Assembly: GCA_047605265.1 (NCBI GenBank)
Contig: JASGFY010000016.1
Location: 1 to 52,124 of the forward strand
Source: Solimonas sp047605265
GTDB lineage: Bacteria; Pseudomonadota; Gammaproteobacteria; Nevskiales; Nevskiaceae
DNA: 52,124 bases
Direction: 5' to 3'
A program made the position numbers and the translations under genes. Numbering within the stretch: the stretch's first letter is position 1; every line of letters starts with the position of its first letter. Positions 10,347 to 18,527 of the stretch are shown here, piece after piece. The notes under the pieces were generated by a model that was not told where the DNA came from, did not search any database, and saw nothing but the letters and a program-made list of their open reading frames with translations.

Positions 10347-11055
10347 GCAACACCTCTTTGCGGATGCGCTCCGCCAGCGCGTCGAGCGCGGCGTGATTGG
10401 AGGAATCGGTCAGCGGCGCCCAGCCGAGGCCATTCAGCAGGTCGCTGAGATGGCGCAGCATCAGGTGGTACGGCTCGCAGACTTCGTGCTGCTCCAGCAG
10501 GCCCTCGGTATGCATGATCGAATGCATGCCGAGCGCCAGTGCCCAGGGCGCCAGACACACCTCTTCCGGCTGAAGGCCGCGCAGTTCGAGATCGCCGCGA
10601 CGGACCGCCTCGTCGATCAGATCCAGCGTCAGCCGCCGCAGCGGCGCATTGGCGTCGATGCAGGCCTGCCGGCGCGAAGCCGGCGCCGCGCCCCAGACCA
10701 CTTCGGTGAACGCGAACTGCAGCAGACGGAAATGTTCGGGGTTGCGGCGTGCGTAAACGATATCGGCGACGGCGAAACCGATCAGGCGCTCGCGCGTGCT
10801 GGCGGCCTTGCAGTCGAACACCCGCTGGAACATGTCCACCCGTTCCTGCGTCTCGTCGGTCGCCAGCGCAACGAGCAGATCTTCCTTCGACAGGAAATGC
10901 TGATAAAGCGTGCCGACCGCGTAGTCGCATTTCTCGGCGATCCTGCTCATCTGCAGATTGAGCAGCCCGTCCTGGCGGATCAGATCGCGGGCAGCCGCGA
11001 GAAAGCGCTGCTCGCGCTCCGCCACCTCCCGCTGACGTCTTTCCCGGGTTCCCAT
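10327..11055 (-). CDS. TetR-family repressor of the efflux operon
   Basis: A 242-residue regulator with an N-terminal TetR helix-turn-helix (MSRIAEKCDYAVGTLYQHFLSKEDLL, about residues 37-62) and a longer, variable ligand-binding half. The start at 11053-11055 (MGTRERRQREVAEREQ) is preferred over an upstream in-frame ATG at 11083-11085, because the upstream one lies beside a palindrome that looks like the operator. It is the first gene of the efflux operon and overlaps the channel gene by 20 bases. It therefore probably represses itself and the pump, relieved by a pump substrate. Confidence 0.9.
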   Translation of the reverse strand: MGTRERRQREVAEREQRFLAAARDLIRQDGLLNLQMSRIAEKCDYAVGTLYQHFLSKEDLLVALATDETQERVDMFQRVFDCKAASTRERLIGFAVADIVYARRNPEHFRLLQFAFTEVVWGAAPASRRQACIDANAPLRRLTLDLIDEAVRRGDLELRGLQPEEVCLAPWALALGMHSIMHTEGLLEQHEVCEPYHLMLRHLSDLLNGLGWAPLTDSSNHAALDALAERIRKEVLHEYACC

Positions 11056-11087
11056 GCGCCGCACTGCGATGAACGAGGGGCGCATTC

Positions 11088-11100
11088 TGAATCCGATTCA
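11088..11100. promoter_or_regulatory. Palindrome, candidate TetR-family operator
   Basis: TGAATCCGATTCA is a perfect 13-base palindrome that extends with two further matching pairs at a distance (TT and AA). It lies about 33 bases upstream of the regulator's chosen start, where a self-repressing TetR protein would bind. No convincing -35/-10 pair was made out around it. Confidence 0.55.
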
Positions 11101-11201
11101 AAAATCGATCAAGCTTCCAACAAGGTTTTCGAAATTCACGGAAGACCGGGGTTCGCCATTACCTTTCAGCCGCCTGCCAGGGCCGTCCCCATCCCTGAAG
11201 G

Positions 11202-12464
11202 TCATCGTTTTTGCAGGCAGGCCGCGAAAAAGCCGTCGGTGCCGTGCCGCTGCGGCAGCAGACGCAGCCACGGCCCGTCGAGTTCGAGCGCCGGCGCGCG
11301 CAGACGCTCCGCCGCCGGCTGCAGTGCGAAGTCCGGGTAATCGCGCAGAAAGCCGGCGACGACGGCCTCATTCTCGGCGGCCAGCACGCTGCAGGTACCG
11401 TAGACGAGCCGTCCACCGGCCCGCAGCAGCGATGCCGCCGCGTCGAGGATGCGGCGCTGCTGCGCGGCAAGCGCCGGCAAATCCGGCGGCCGCAGCCGCA
11501 ATTCCGGATTGCGCCGCCAGGTGCCGGAGCCCGAGCACGGCGCATCGACGAGAACGGCGTCGCAGCGCCCGCGATAACGCTCATGCCAGCCGGTCGCCGG
11601 CAGCGCTTCGTGATGGATGCCGCGAAGGCCGGCGCGACGGGCCCGGGGCGCCAGCCGCGCCAGCCGCGACGCATCGACGTCGAGCGCCCAGAGCTCGCCG
11701 GCATCGCGCATCGCTGCGCCGAGCGCCAGCGTCTTGCCGCCGGCCCCGGCGCAGTAGTCGACGACGCACTCGCCGGGCCGCGCGTCGACCAGCGCGGCCA
11801 GCAGCTGGCTGCCTTCGTCCTGCGGCTCGACCCAGCCATCCCGGAAAGCGCGCGCGGCCTGCAGGGCGGCGCGGCGGGCGAGGCGCAGGCCGGTCGGCGC
11901 ATACGGCGTCGGCGACGCGGCGATGCCGTCACGCGCCAGCGCCGCGACCGCGGCGTCGCGCGTCGTCTTCACGGTGTTGACGCGCAGGTCGACGGGCGCC
12001 TCGCGATTGAGCGCCAGCGCGAGCGCCGCCGCTTCGCCGGCGCCGTATTGCGCGCACCACGCCTCCCAGATCACCGGCGGCACGTTGTGGCGCGCGGCGG
12101 CGTCGAGCGACGCCGGATCGAAAACGCTCAGACGCGCCTGTGCCGCTTCCACCGCCGGGCCGGCCAGCCCGCGCAGGTCGTCCGCCCCGACGAGACCACG
12201 GTCGAGCGCATGCACCGCCAGCAGCAGCGCGGCGTCGGCGTCCGGTCCGCAGATCCGCGCCAGCCGCATGGCGTCGCGCAGCACGCCGTAAACCAGACCG
12301 CTGAGCTGCGCGCGATCGCGGCCGCCCATTTCGCGATGATCGCGAAACCAGGCCTGCAAGGTGACGTCGGCCACGCGCTGCCGGTGCCAGACCGCATCGA
12401 GGACGGCAAGGGCCGCGCGCCAGTGCGCCGGTCGCAGGCGATGCGTACCGGTACCTTCAGACAT
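11202..12464 (-). CDS. rsmB: RsmB-type 16S rRNA (cytosine-C5)-methyltransferase
   Basis: A 420-residue SAM-dependent RNA methyltransferase of the RsmB/NOL1/NOP2/Sun family. The N-terminal quarter looks like the NusB-like RNA-binding domain. Motif I appears as VVDYCAGAGGKTLALG. The two catalytic cysteines are in DAPCSGSG (motif IV) and TCSV (motif VI), as expected for an m5C enzyme. E. coli RsmB modifies C967. The usual neighbour fmt is absent, so it could be another member of the family, but the domain layout favours RsmB. It is transcribed alone on the minus strand. Confidence 0.85.
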   Translation of the reverse strand: MSEGTGTHRLRPAHWRAALAVLDAVWHRQRVADVTLQAWFRDHREMGGRDRAQLSGLVYGVLRDAMRLARICGPDADAALLLAVHALDRGLVGADDLRGLAGPAVEAAQARLSVFDPASLDAAARHNVPPVIWEAWCAQYGAGEAAALALALNREAPVDLRVNTVKTTRDAAVAALARDGIAASPTPYAPTGLRLARRAALQAARAFRDGWVEPQDEGSQLLAALVDARPGECVVDYCAGAGGKTLALGAAMRDAGELWALDVDASRLARLAPRARRAGLRGIHHEALPATGWHERYRGRCDAVLVDAPCSGSGTWRRNPELRLRPPDLPALAAQQRRILDAAASLLRAGGRLVYGTCSVLAAENEAVVAGFLRDYPDFALQPAAERLRAPALELDGPWLRLLPQRHGTDGFFAACLQKR

Positions 12465-12539
12465 GCCGCCGCCGCGGACAGAAAATGACCGTTCGTCGGA
12501 TCATCGACCACTACCTATTGTGTTGAATATACGTCGATG

Positions 12540-12555
12540 CCACGATCAGTCGTGG
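12540..12555. other. Short perfect hairpin upstream of the Lys/Ala peptide gene
   Basis: CCACGA and TCGTGG flank a TCAG loop. It lies in the 160-base gap between the rsmB start and the small peptide gene, about 70 bases before the peptide's ATG. No T-run follows, so it is more likely an operator or leader hairpin than a terminator. Confidence 0.4.
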
Positions 12556-12623
12556 TTGGCTGACCGTAGGCCGGGGGTTTATGGAGCCGCCATATTTTTC
12601 TGGCTTGACTAAGGAGATGTGCC

Positions 12624-12683
12624 ATGGCTGCTGCAAAGAAAGCGAAGAAAGCTGCTCCGAAAAAAGCTGCGAAGAAAAAGTAA
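12624..12683 (+). CDS. 19-residue lysine/alanine-rich basic peptide
   Basis: The frame ATG to TAA encodes MAAAKKAKKAAPKKAAKKK: ten lysines, seven alanines and one proline after the initiator Met. AAGGAG at 12611-12616 sits seven bases before the ATG, an ideal ribosome site. A strong terminator follows 18 bases after the stop. The composition matches the Lys/Ala/Pro tails of bacterial histone-H1-like and AlgP-type DNA-binding proteins, but here there is nothing else. An independent translated gene is inferred from SD, start, stop and terminator. A nucleic-acid or ribosome-associated role is only a guess from charge. Confidence 0.6.
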   Translation: MAAAKKAKKAAPKKAAKKK

Positions 12684-12701
12684 GTTTAAGGCCCGCAACT
12701 T

Positions 12702-12737
12702 GGGCGCGGCGCCGCGAGGCACCGCGCCCGTTTTGTT
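12702..12737 (+). terminator. Rho-independent terminator behind the small peptide gene
   Basis: GGGCGCGG (12702-12709) pairs with CCGCGCCC (12722-12729) around a GC-rich loop, followed by GTTTTGTTT. The placement right after the 19-codon frame supports a short independent transcript. Confidence 0.75.
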
Positions 12738-12924
12738 TGCCGCCTCCGACGGCGACGCCCAAAGCGTCGCTGTTTGCGTCGGGCCCGCGCAAAACCGGCC
12801 GGCACGGCGCCACTCGTCCCCGCGCAACGTCCTTCCAGCCGATGCCGGCGCGCGCCACCGCGCAGGAAGCCGAAAGGCGATGCTAGATTCCGAGCCGCTC
12901 AGAATGAGCTCCGGGGGGATGTGC

Positions 12925-13632
12925 ATGCAGAGAACCGCACTGGTCGTCGACGACTCGAAATCGGCGCGCTTCGCTTTGCGCCGCTATCTCGAAAGCAAGT
13001 CGTTCAAGGTCGATACCGCGGACAGCGCACAGCAGGCTTATCTGGCGCTGAAGCAGCAAAAGCCCGATCTGATCTTCCTTGATCACATCATGCCGGACAT
13101 CGACGGCTTCGAAGCCCTGCGCCGGCTCAAGCAGGATCCGGCGACGGCGGCGATTCCAATCGTCATCTGCTCCTCCAATGAAGGAGAGGCGTTCGTCGCC
13201 GAGGCGCGCGAACAGGGCGCCGCCGACGTGTTGCCCAAGCCGCCGACGTCGCTGCACCTGCTGCGCGTACTCGAATCGGTCGAGCGGCAGAACAGCGCCG
13301 ACGCCATCGAGCAGAGTCTCGCGGCGGCGTTCGATGAACCCGCAGCCGACGCCGCGGCCGCGGCCGCCGGTCCGGTGCCCCATGCAGCCGAACTCGCCGA
13401 CCTGCATACCGGCGCGCAGGGCTTGCAGCAGGCCTTACCCGCCGCCGCGGCGCAACTGGCCGAGCTCGAAGCGCGCATCGCCGCGCTCGAACGCAAGATC
13501 GATCAGGAACTCGCCGCCCTGCGCAGCCAGCTGTCGAGCCATCTCGACGCAATGTCCCAGCGCGTGCTCGGCGAGGTCTCCGACGCCCTGCTGCGCGCGC
13601 TGGACCGCTCATCATCTGCCGGCACGAGCTGA
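12925..13632 (+). CDS. CheY-like response regulator with C-terminal coiled coil
   Basis: A 235-residue protein. Residues 1-120 form a receiver domain with acidic pocket Asp9/Asp10, phospho-acceptor Asp53 (FLDHIMPD), the Ser/Thr switch position in CSSNE and Lys105 (LPKPP). An Ala-rich linker (about 135-160) leads to a predicted coiled coil (about 170-215, LAELEARIAALERKIDQEL). No DNA-binding or enzymatic output domain is visible, so it probably works by protein contact, as in twitching or chemotaxis systems. The ATG at 12925 has a G-rich site (GGGGGG) six bases upstream; in-frame ATGs at 12880, 12904 and 12919 are alternatives. No histidine kinase lies nearby. Confidence 0.88.
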   Translation: MQRTALVVDDSKSARFALRRYLESKSFKVDTADSAQQAYLALKQQKPDLIFLDHIMPDIDGFEALRRLKQDPATAAIPIVICSSNEGEAFVAEAREQGAADVLPKPPTSLHLLRVLESVERQNSADAIEQSLAAAFDEPAADAAAAAAGPVPHAAELADLHTGAQGLQQALPAAAAQLAELEARIAALERKIDQELAALRSQLSSHLDAMSQRVLGEVSDALLRALDRSSSAGTS

Positions 13633-13670
13633 AGCCCTCGCCGTTCCCGCGCAGGCGGAACTCCAGGGCG

Positions 13671-14036
13671 TCAAGCCCGACAGGCCGCGAACAGCAGTGC
13701 CAGCCAGCCGATCAGGAACAGTAGGCCGCCGATCGGCGTGACGGCGCCGAAGGCGCGCACGCCGCTGAGCGCGAGCGCATACAGGCTGCCCGAGAACAGC
13801 ACGACGCCCAGGGCGAAACAGCCGCCGGCGACGTTCAACGCCGGTGCCGGCTGCGTCCGCATCCACAGGCCGACGAGCAGCAGCGTGCCGGCGTGATAGA
13901 ACTGATACTCGACGCCCGTCTTCCACACGCCGAGCAGATCCGGCGACAGGCGCGCCCGCAGCGCATGCGCGCCGAAGGCGCCCAGGGCCACGCCGAGAAA
14001 GCCGTACAGCGCGCCCAGCATCAACCAGGGTTTCAT
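13671..14036 (-). CDS. DUF423 family membrane protein (YgdD-like)
   Basis: A 121-residue integral inner membrane protein with four hydrophobic segments. It carries the family pattern GALYGFLGVALGAFGAHALR near the N terminus and a conserved central VEYQFYHAGTLL. The GSLYALALSG and TPIGGLLFLIGW segments are also typical. Function is unknown for the family. It lies 21 bases downstream of the saccharopine-dehydrogenase-like gene on the same strand and may be co-transcribed. Confidence 0.9.
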   Translation of the reverse strand: MKPWLMLGALYGFLGVALGAFGAHALRARLSPDLLGVWKTGVEYQFYHAGTLLLVGLWMRTQPAPALNVAGGCFALGVVLFSGSLYALALSGVRAFGAVTPIGGLLFLIGWLALLFAACRA

Positions 14037-14057
14037 CGATCCGTCCTTGTCGTCGTC

Positions 14058-15236
14058 TCAGCGCTGCCCGAGCAGGCGGAAGCGGATGCCGCGCTGCTGC
14101 AGCCGCTCGATCAGCGCATTGCCCATCGCCTGCACCGGCGTCACGCAGCCGGCGGTGCGCGGCAGCTTGTCGAAGGCGATGCACAAGGCCGACTCGGCCA
14201 GCATTTTCGCCGTCTCGCCATATCCCGGATCGCCGCCGGTGACCTCGCAATGCACGGTCTTGCCACCGCCTTCGCCGACGAAATGCACCTTGAACCAGCC
14301 CTTGGCCCGCTGCGCTTCGCTCGGTCCCTCGCCGGCGCCGCGAAGCCTCAGCAGGCGTTCGCGCGTCGGCTTGAACTGGGCACCGACCAGCACCGCCGCC
14401 ACGCCACCGAGCAGCCGCGCGACCGACGCCGCTTTCTTCAGCTGGAGATAGTGCCCGTAGCGGAAGTCGGGACCGTAGCGGTCGAGCGCGGCGGCGCTGC
14501 GCTGCACGATCTGCGGATCGATGATCGGCGCCGGCACCACCCAGGCGCCGAGCTCGCGCACGTAGCGCAAGCCGTGATGCAAACCGCCGATGCGCCGGTC
14601 GACCGGCCAGCCCTCGCGCGAGCGACGTTCGCGCTTCACCTTGCCGGACGCGCCGAGCCGCGACATCGCCAGCACCGCCGAATGCAGCGTGCCGCCCGAG
14701 AACTGGCCGCCGACGCGCACGAAGGCCTGCACGCGCAGCGGCACGTCCTCGGGTAGCTGCTGCACGGTGAACCAGCAGCCGAGATCGGCCGGCAGGCTGT
14801 CGAAGCCGCAGCAATGAACGATGCGCGCGCCGCTGCCGCGCGCCGTCTCGTGGTACTTGAGCCACATGCGGTCGACGAACTCGGGTTCGCCGGTCAGATC
14901 GACGTAATCGGTGCCGGCCCTCGCGCAGGCCGCGACCAGGGGCTCGCCATGGACGATGTACGGTCCGACCGTGCTGATGACGACGCGCGCGCTTTCAGCC
15001 AGCGCCTGCAGCGAATCCGGCTCGTCGACATCGGCCTGCAGCAAATCCAGGCCCGCGCAGACGGAATCGATGTCGCCGAGCCTCGCGCGCACTTGCTTGA
15101 GCCTGTCGAGCGAACGGCCGGCCAGTGCCCAACGCAGGATCCCGCCGCCGTGGCGGGCGAGGTATTCGGCCGTCAGCTGGCCGGTGAAGCCGGTTGCTCC
15201 GAACAGCACCACATCGTATTGGCGACCCTTGGCCAC
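14058..15236 (-). CDS. Saccharopine dehydrogenase-like / trans-acting enoyl reductase family protein
   Basis: A 392-residue predicted NAD(P)-binding oxidoreductase. The N terminus is a Rossmann fold (VVLFGATGFTGQLTAEYLA), followed by STVGPY and the family-typical GTDYVDLTGEPEF and HCCGFDSLPADLG. Relatives are annotated as saccharopine dehydrogenase-like or trans-acting enoyl reductases of lipid metabolism; the real substrate is unknown. The start is GTG (15234-15236) with GGGGAG five bases ahead. The DUF423 gene follows 21 bases downstream. Confidence 0.85.
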   Translation of the reverse strand: MAKGRQYDVVLFGATGFTGQLTAEYLARHGGGILRWALAGRSLDRLKQVRARLGDIDSVCAGLDLLQADVDEPDSLQALAESARVVISTVGPYIVHGEPLVAACARAGTDYVDLTGEPEFVDRMWLKYHETARGSGARIVHCCGFDSLPADLGCWFTVQQLPEDVPLRVQAFVRVGGQFSGGTLHSAVLAMSRLGASGKVKRERRSREGWPVDRRIGGLHHGLRYVRELGAWVVPAPIIDPQIVQRSAAALDRYGPDFRYGHYLQLKKAASVARLLGGVAAVLVGAQFKPTRERLLRLRGAGEGPSEAQRAKGWFKVHFVGEGGGKTVHCEVTGGDPGYGETAKMLAESALCIAFDKLPRTAGCVTPVQAMGNALIERLQQRGIRFRLLGQR

Positions 15237-15473
15237 GCCCGCTCCCCGTTCCTGATTATCGTGATCTTAAGGACCGCAGCACATCGCCGGTCAAGCGTCA
15301 TCAGGGACCGGCATCGTTTCGCGGAACACCAGCTACCGGGCCGCGCCGGCAGCGGAAGGCACGGCACGCCGGGCCACAGCCGTCCGGTGAGGGAATGCTG
15401 CATTCGATATTCTTGCGACCTGAACCCGACCGCTTCGCCCCGGTCATTAGCATGTTCCGCCGCCGACTTCTCC

Positions 15474-17582
15474 ATGAATATCCGCCGACTGCTGTTGCTG
15501 CTGTGCCTGCTGATCGCCGCGCCGCTGGCCGACGCCGCCGCGGTGCGCACCGACCAGATCGAGGCCGAGCTGGTCGCCGAGCGCACGGCGCTGCTCGCGG
15601 GCCAGACCAACTGGGTCGCGCTGCGCATCAAGCCGGTCGCCGGCTGGCACGTCTACTGGCGCAACCCGGGAGACTCCGGCATTCCGACCAAGCTCGAATG
15701 GGCATTGCCGAGGGGCATCGCGGCCGGCGACATCGTCTGGCCGTACCCGGGCACCGAACGCCTCGGCGATCTCGTCAACTACGGCTACGGCGACGAAGTG
15801 CTGCACCTCGTGCCACTGACGGTCGCCGCCGACGCGCGCGGCACGCAGAAGCTGGCCGCGACCGCGAAATGGCTGGTCTGCAAGGACATCTGCATTCCCG
15901 GCAGCGCCGAGCTGACGCTCGAGCTGCCGGTCGCCGCCGACGCGAAGGCCGATCCGCGCTGGCAGGCGGCGTTCGCGAAGGCGCGCGCCGCCGTGCCGCG
16001 GGTCGTGGCGTGGCCGGCGCAGTTCGCGGTCGACCACGATACGGTCTCGCTGCAGATCCGCGACGCCGCGCTGCAGGGCGCCGAACGCACGGCGTTCTTC
16101 CCGTACGCGAGCGACCTCGTCAACCACGCCGCCGACCAGCGCGTTTCCGTCGACGGCGACACGCTTCGCCTGAGCCAGGCCGCGAGCGCGTACTTCGTCG
16201 AGACCCCGAAGACGGTCGACGGCGTGCTCGTCGTGACGCGCGGCAGCCAGACGCAGGCTTATGAAATCACCGCGCAGCCGGGTCCGGTCGCGGCGGTGGC
16301 CGATAACGGCACGGCTCCGGCCGCGACGCACGCAGCGGCGCCGGAGAGTGCTGCGGTCGGCGGACCGCCCCTCGCCGCGCAGGACAGCGGCGGCGCGCCG
16401 CTGAGCCTGATCACGGCGCTGCTGTTCGCGCTGCTCGGCGGCCTGATCCTCAATCTGATGCCCTGCGTGTTCCCGGTGCTGTCGCTGAAAGCGCTGTCGC
16501 TGGCGCGCGCCGGCCGCGAAGGCCAGCGCGCGCAGGCGCTGGCCTACAGCGCCGGCGTCGTCGCCTCGTGCCTGGCGATCGCCGTCGCCATCCTCGTCCT
16601 GCAGCGCGTCGGCAAGGTCGCCGGCTGGGGCTTCCAGCTGCAGTCGCCGCTGATCGTCGGCGCGCTCGCGTATCTGCTGTTCGCACTCGGCCTGTCGCTG
16701 TCCGGCGTCGCCGCGTTCGGCACGCGCCTGATGAACCTCGGCCAGAGCCTCGCCGAGAAACCCGGTCTGGCCGGCGCGTTCTTCACCGGCGTGCTCGCCG
16801 TCGTCGTCGCCAGCCCGTGCACGGGTCCGTTCATGGGCGCGGCGATCGGCTACGCCGTGCTGCAGCCGCCGGCGATCACGCTCGCCGTGTTCGCGGCGCT
16901 CGGCCTGGGCCTCGCGCTGCCCTTCCTCGTCATCGGCTTCGTGCCGGCGGCAGCGCGCCTGCTGCCGAAGCCGGGCGCGTGGATGGAACGCTTCAAGCAG
17001 CTGATGGCTTTCCCGCTGTACCTGTCGGTGGTCTGGCTGGTCTGGGTGCTCGCGCGCCAGCTCGACGCCGGCGCCGCCGCGCAGCTGATGGTCGGCCTCG
17101 TGCTGATCGCCTTCGTGCTGTGGCTGTGGACGTCGCGCGGCATTGTCGCCGTGCTCGCCAAGCTCGCCGCCGCCGCGCTCGCCGTTGCGCTGCTCGTCAA
17201 CCTGCCGGCGCGGGGCGAGCCGCGCGGCACCGCGCCCGGCGCGACCGCGCTCGCGGCCGAGCCATGGTCGGCGCAGCGCGTCGCCGAACTGCGCGGCGAA
17301 GGCCGCACGGTCTTCGTCGACTTCACCGCCGACTGGTGCCTGAGCTGCAAGGTCAACGAACGCGTCGCACTGCGCGCGGCGAAAGTCGAGCAGCGTTTCC
17401 GCGATGCCGGCGTCGCCGTGCTGGTCGCCGACTGGACCAATGCCGATCCGGCGATCACCGCCGAACTCGCGCGCTTCGGCCGCAACGGCGTGCCGCTGTA
17501 TCTGGTCTACGTGCGCGGCGGTGAGCCACAGATCCTGCCGCAACTGCTGACGCCGGAGATGGTCGCCAGGGCCATCGAATGA
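15474..17582 (+). CDS. dsbD: Thiol:disulfide interchange protein, DsbD/ScsB family
   Basis: A 702-residue membrane protein that carries electrons from cytoplasmic thioredoxin to periplasmic thiol proteins. A signal peptide (about 1-22) is followed by a periplasmic N-terminal domain with Cys136 and Cys140 (CKDIC). The central membrane domain (about 310-580) has the redox cysteines in LMPCVFP (331) and SPCTGPF (449). The C-terminal thioredoxin-like domain has WCLSC (622/625). The N-terminal domain resembles the larger ScsB/DsbD-2 type rather than classical E. coli DsbD. An open frame extends upstream, but only the ATG at 15474 gives a signal peptide; its ribosome site is weak. Confidence 0.9.
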   Translation: MNIRRLLLLLCLLIAAPLADAAAVRTDQIEAELVAERTALLAGQTNWVALRIKPVAGWHVYWRNPGDSGIPTKLEWALPRGIAAGDIVWPYPGTERLGDLVNYGYGDEVLHLVPLTVAADARGTQKLAATAKWLVCKDICIPGSAELTLELPVAADAKADPRWQAAFAKARAAVPRVVAWPAQFAVDHDTVSLQIRDAALQGAERTAFFPYASDLVNHAADQRVSVDGDTLRLSQAASAYFVETPKTVDGVLVVTRGSQTQAYEITAQPGPVAAVADNGTAPAATHAAAPESAAVGGPPLAAQDSGGAPLSLITALLFALLGGLILNLMPCVFPVLSLKALSLARAGREGQRAQALAYSAGVVASCLAIAVAILVLQRVGKVAGWGFQLQSPLIVGALAYLLFALGLSLSGVAAFGTRLMNLGQSLAEKPGLAGAFFTGVLAVVVASPCTGPFMGAAIGYAVLQPPAITLAVFAALGLGLALPFLVIGFVPAAARLLPKPGAWMERFKQLMAFPLYLSVVWLVWVLARQLDAGAAAQLMVGLVLIAFVLWLWTSRGIVAVLAKLAAAALAVALLVNLPARGEPRGTAPGATALAAEPWSAQRVAELRGEGRTVFVDFTADWCLSCKVNERVALRAAKVEQRFRDAGVAVLVADWTNADPAITAELARFGRNGVPLYLVYVRGGEPQILPQLLTPEMVARAIE

Positions 17583-17591
17583 GCCCGCGCT

Positions 17592-18527
17592 TCAGCGCAG
17601 GACTTCAGCATGGCGTCTCAGCGTGCCCTGTTCCCGCGCGTACCAGTCGGCGGCGTGCGGCGGCCAGGACGTCGCCTGGGGGAACGCCACGGCGGCTTCG
17701 AGGGTGTCGATCTCGAACCGGCGCTCGACACGCCGGCCTTCGATCTCCAGCCGCTGCACCACGCCACCGGCCGCGACCTCGAAGCCGTCGAGCGGAAAGA
17801 GGGTCTGGCCGACGCGACCGGGCCAGGTGCTGAGAAAAACGCTGTAGCCCGACGCCGCATCGCCGTGCGCGACCGAGGTTTCGCAACCGAACAGCGCCGC
17901 GAGTCGCGCGACATCAGCGCCCGCCTCGGCAACCCGTGCCTTGAGCGACTGGCCGGCTGCGAGCGTCCCGGCACGCCCCAGTGTCAGTGCCGCGTAGTCG
18001 CCGCAGACGATGAGTCCGCCGCCACGCTGCCGCACACGCCCGCCGTCGAGTTCGCGCTCGTCGATCAAGCGCAGACCGGCGAGCGGACCATCGGCCGAAG
18101 ACTGCAAGCGCCAGTCCTCGACGTAAGCGCCACTCGGGCAGTGCTCGACCATGCAGTTGCCGGTGCGCTGCAGAATCGCCGGCTCAGGCCAGCGGTTGTG
18201 CAGTTGCAGGCTGGCTTCGGTGTTGCACCAGCTCAGTGCGCGGCCGTCCCATTCGGCATCGGCACACCAGCCTTCATGGTCAGCGAGCCGGGCCCGTTCG
18301 GTCGCGTCGTAGTCGGCCAATGCCTTGGCGGGCAGCTGATCACACCCGGGCGGCAGGCGCAGGTCGATGGTGAAGCCGCGGCTTTGCAGCCAGAAGACCT
18401 GCGTCTGCACATCGCTCAGACCGTCAGCGAAGCTGATCGAACGGCGTTTCCAGCAGCCGAGCATCCAGTCGGGCACGCTGCGCGCGGCCCGCGTGCCGTG
18501 GCGCGCGATCAGTTCATCGAGCCTCAT
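17592..18527 (-). CDS. Uncharacterised beta-rich protein paired with the 2OG oxygenase
   Basis: A 311-residue soluble protein with no signal peptide or membrane segment. I do not recognise it with confidence. It is rich in Trp and Cys, with two similar-looking stretches: one around WKRRSISFADG, VFWLQ and FTIDLRLPPG, and another around GAYVEDWRLQ and GLRLI. This suggests two beta barrels, faintly like the lipocalin-like HRI1 fold. The ATG at 18525-18527 overlaps the oxygenase 3' end by 14 bases, so translation is probably coupled. A role with the oxygenase, such as substrate binding or a following isomerisation, is only inferred from that linkage. Confidence 0.7.
   Translation of the reverse strand: MRLDELIARHGTRAARSVPDWMLGCWKRRSISFADGLSDVQTQVFWLQSRGFTIDLRLPPGCDQLPAKALADYDATERARLADHEGWCADAEWDGRALSWCNTEASLQLHNRWPEPAILQRTGNCMVEHCPSGAYVEDWRLQSSADGPLAGLRLIDERELDGGRVRQRGGGLIVCGDYAALTLGRAGTLAAGQSLKARVAEAGADVARLAALFGCETSVAHGDAASGYSVFLSTWPGRVGQTLFPLDGFEVAAGGVVQRLEIEGRRVERRFEIDTLEAAVAFPQATSWPPHAADWYAREQGTLRRHAEVLR

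Noticed and set aside
12540..12555. CCACGA/TCGTGG hairpin as a terminator for rsmB or its neighbour
   Set aside because: No T-run on either side, and it lies at the 5' ends of both divergent genes.
15447..17543. Long minus-strand open frame opposite dsbD
   Set aside because: Same GC-driven mirror effect. The plus-strand frame has all expected DsbD cysteines and membrane helices.
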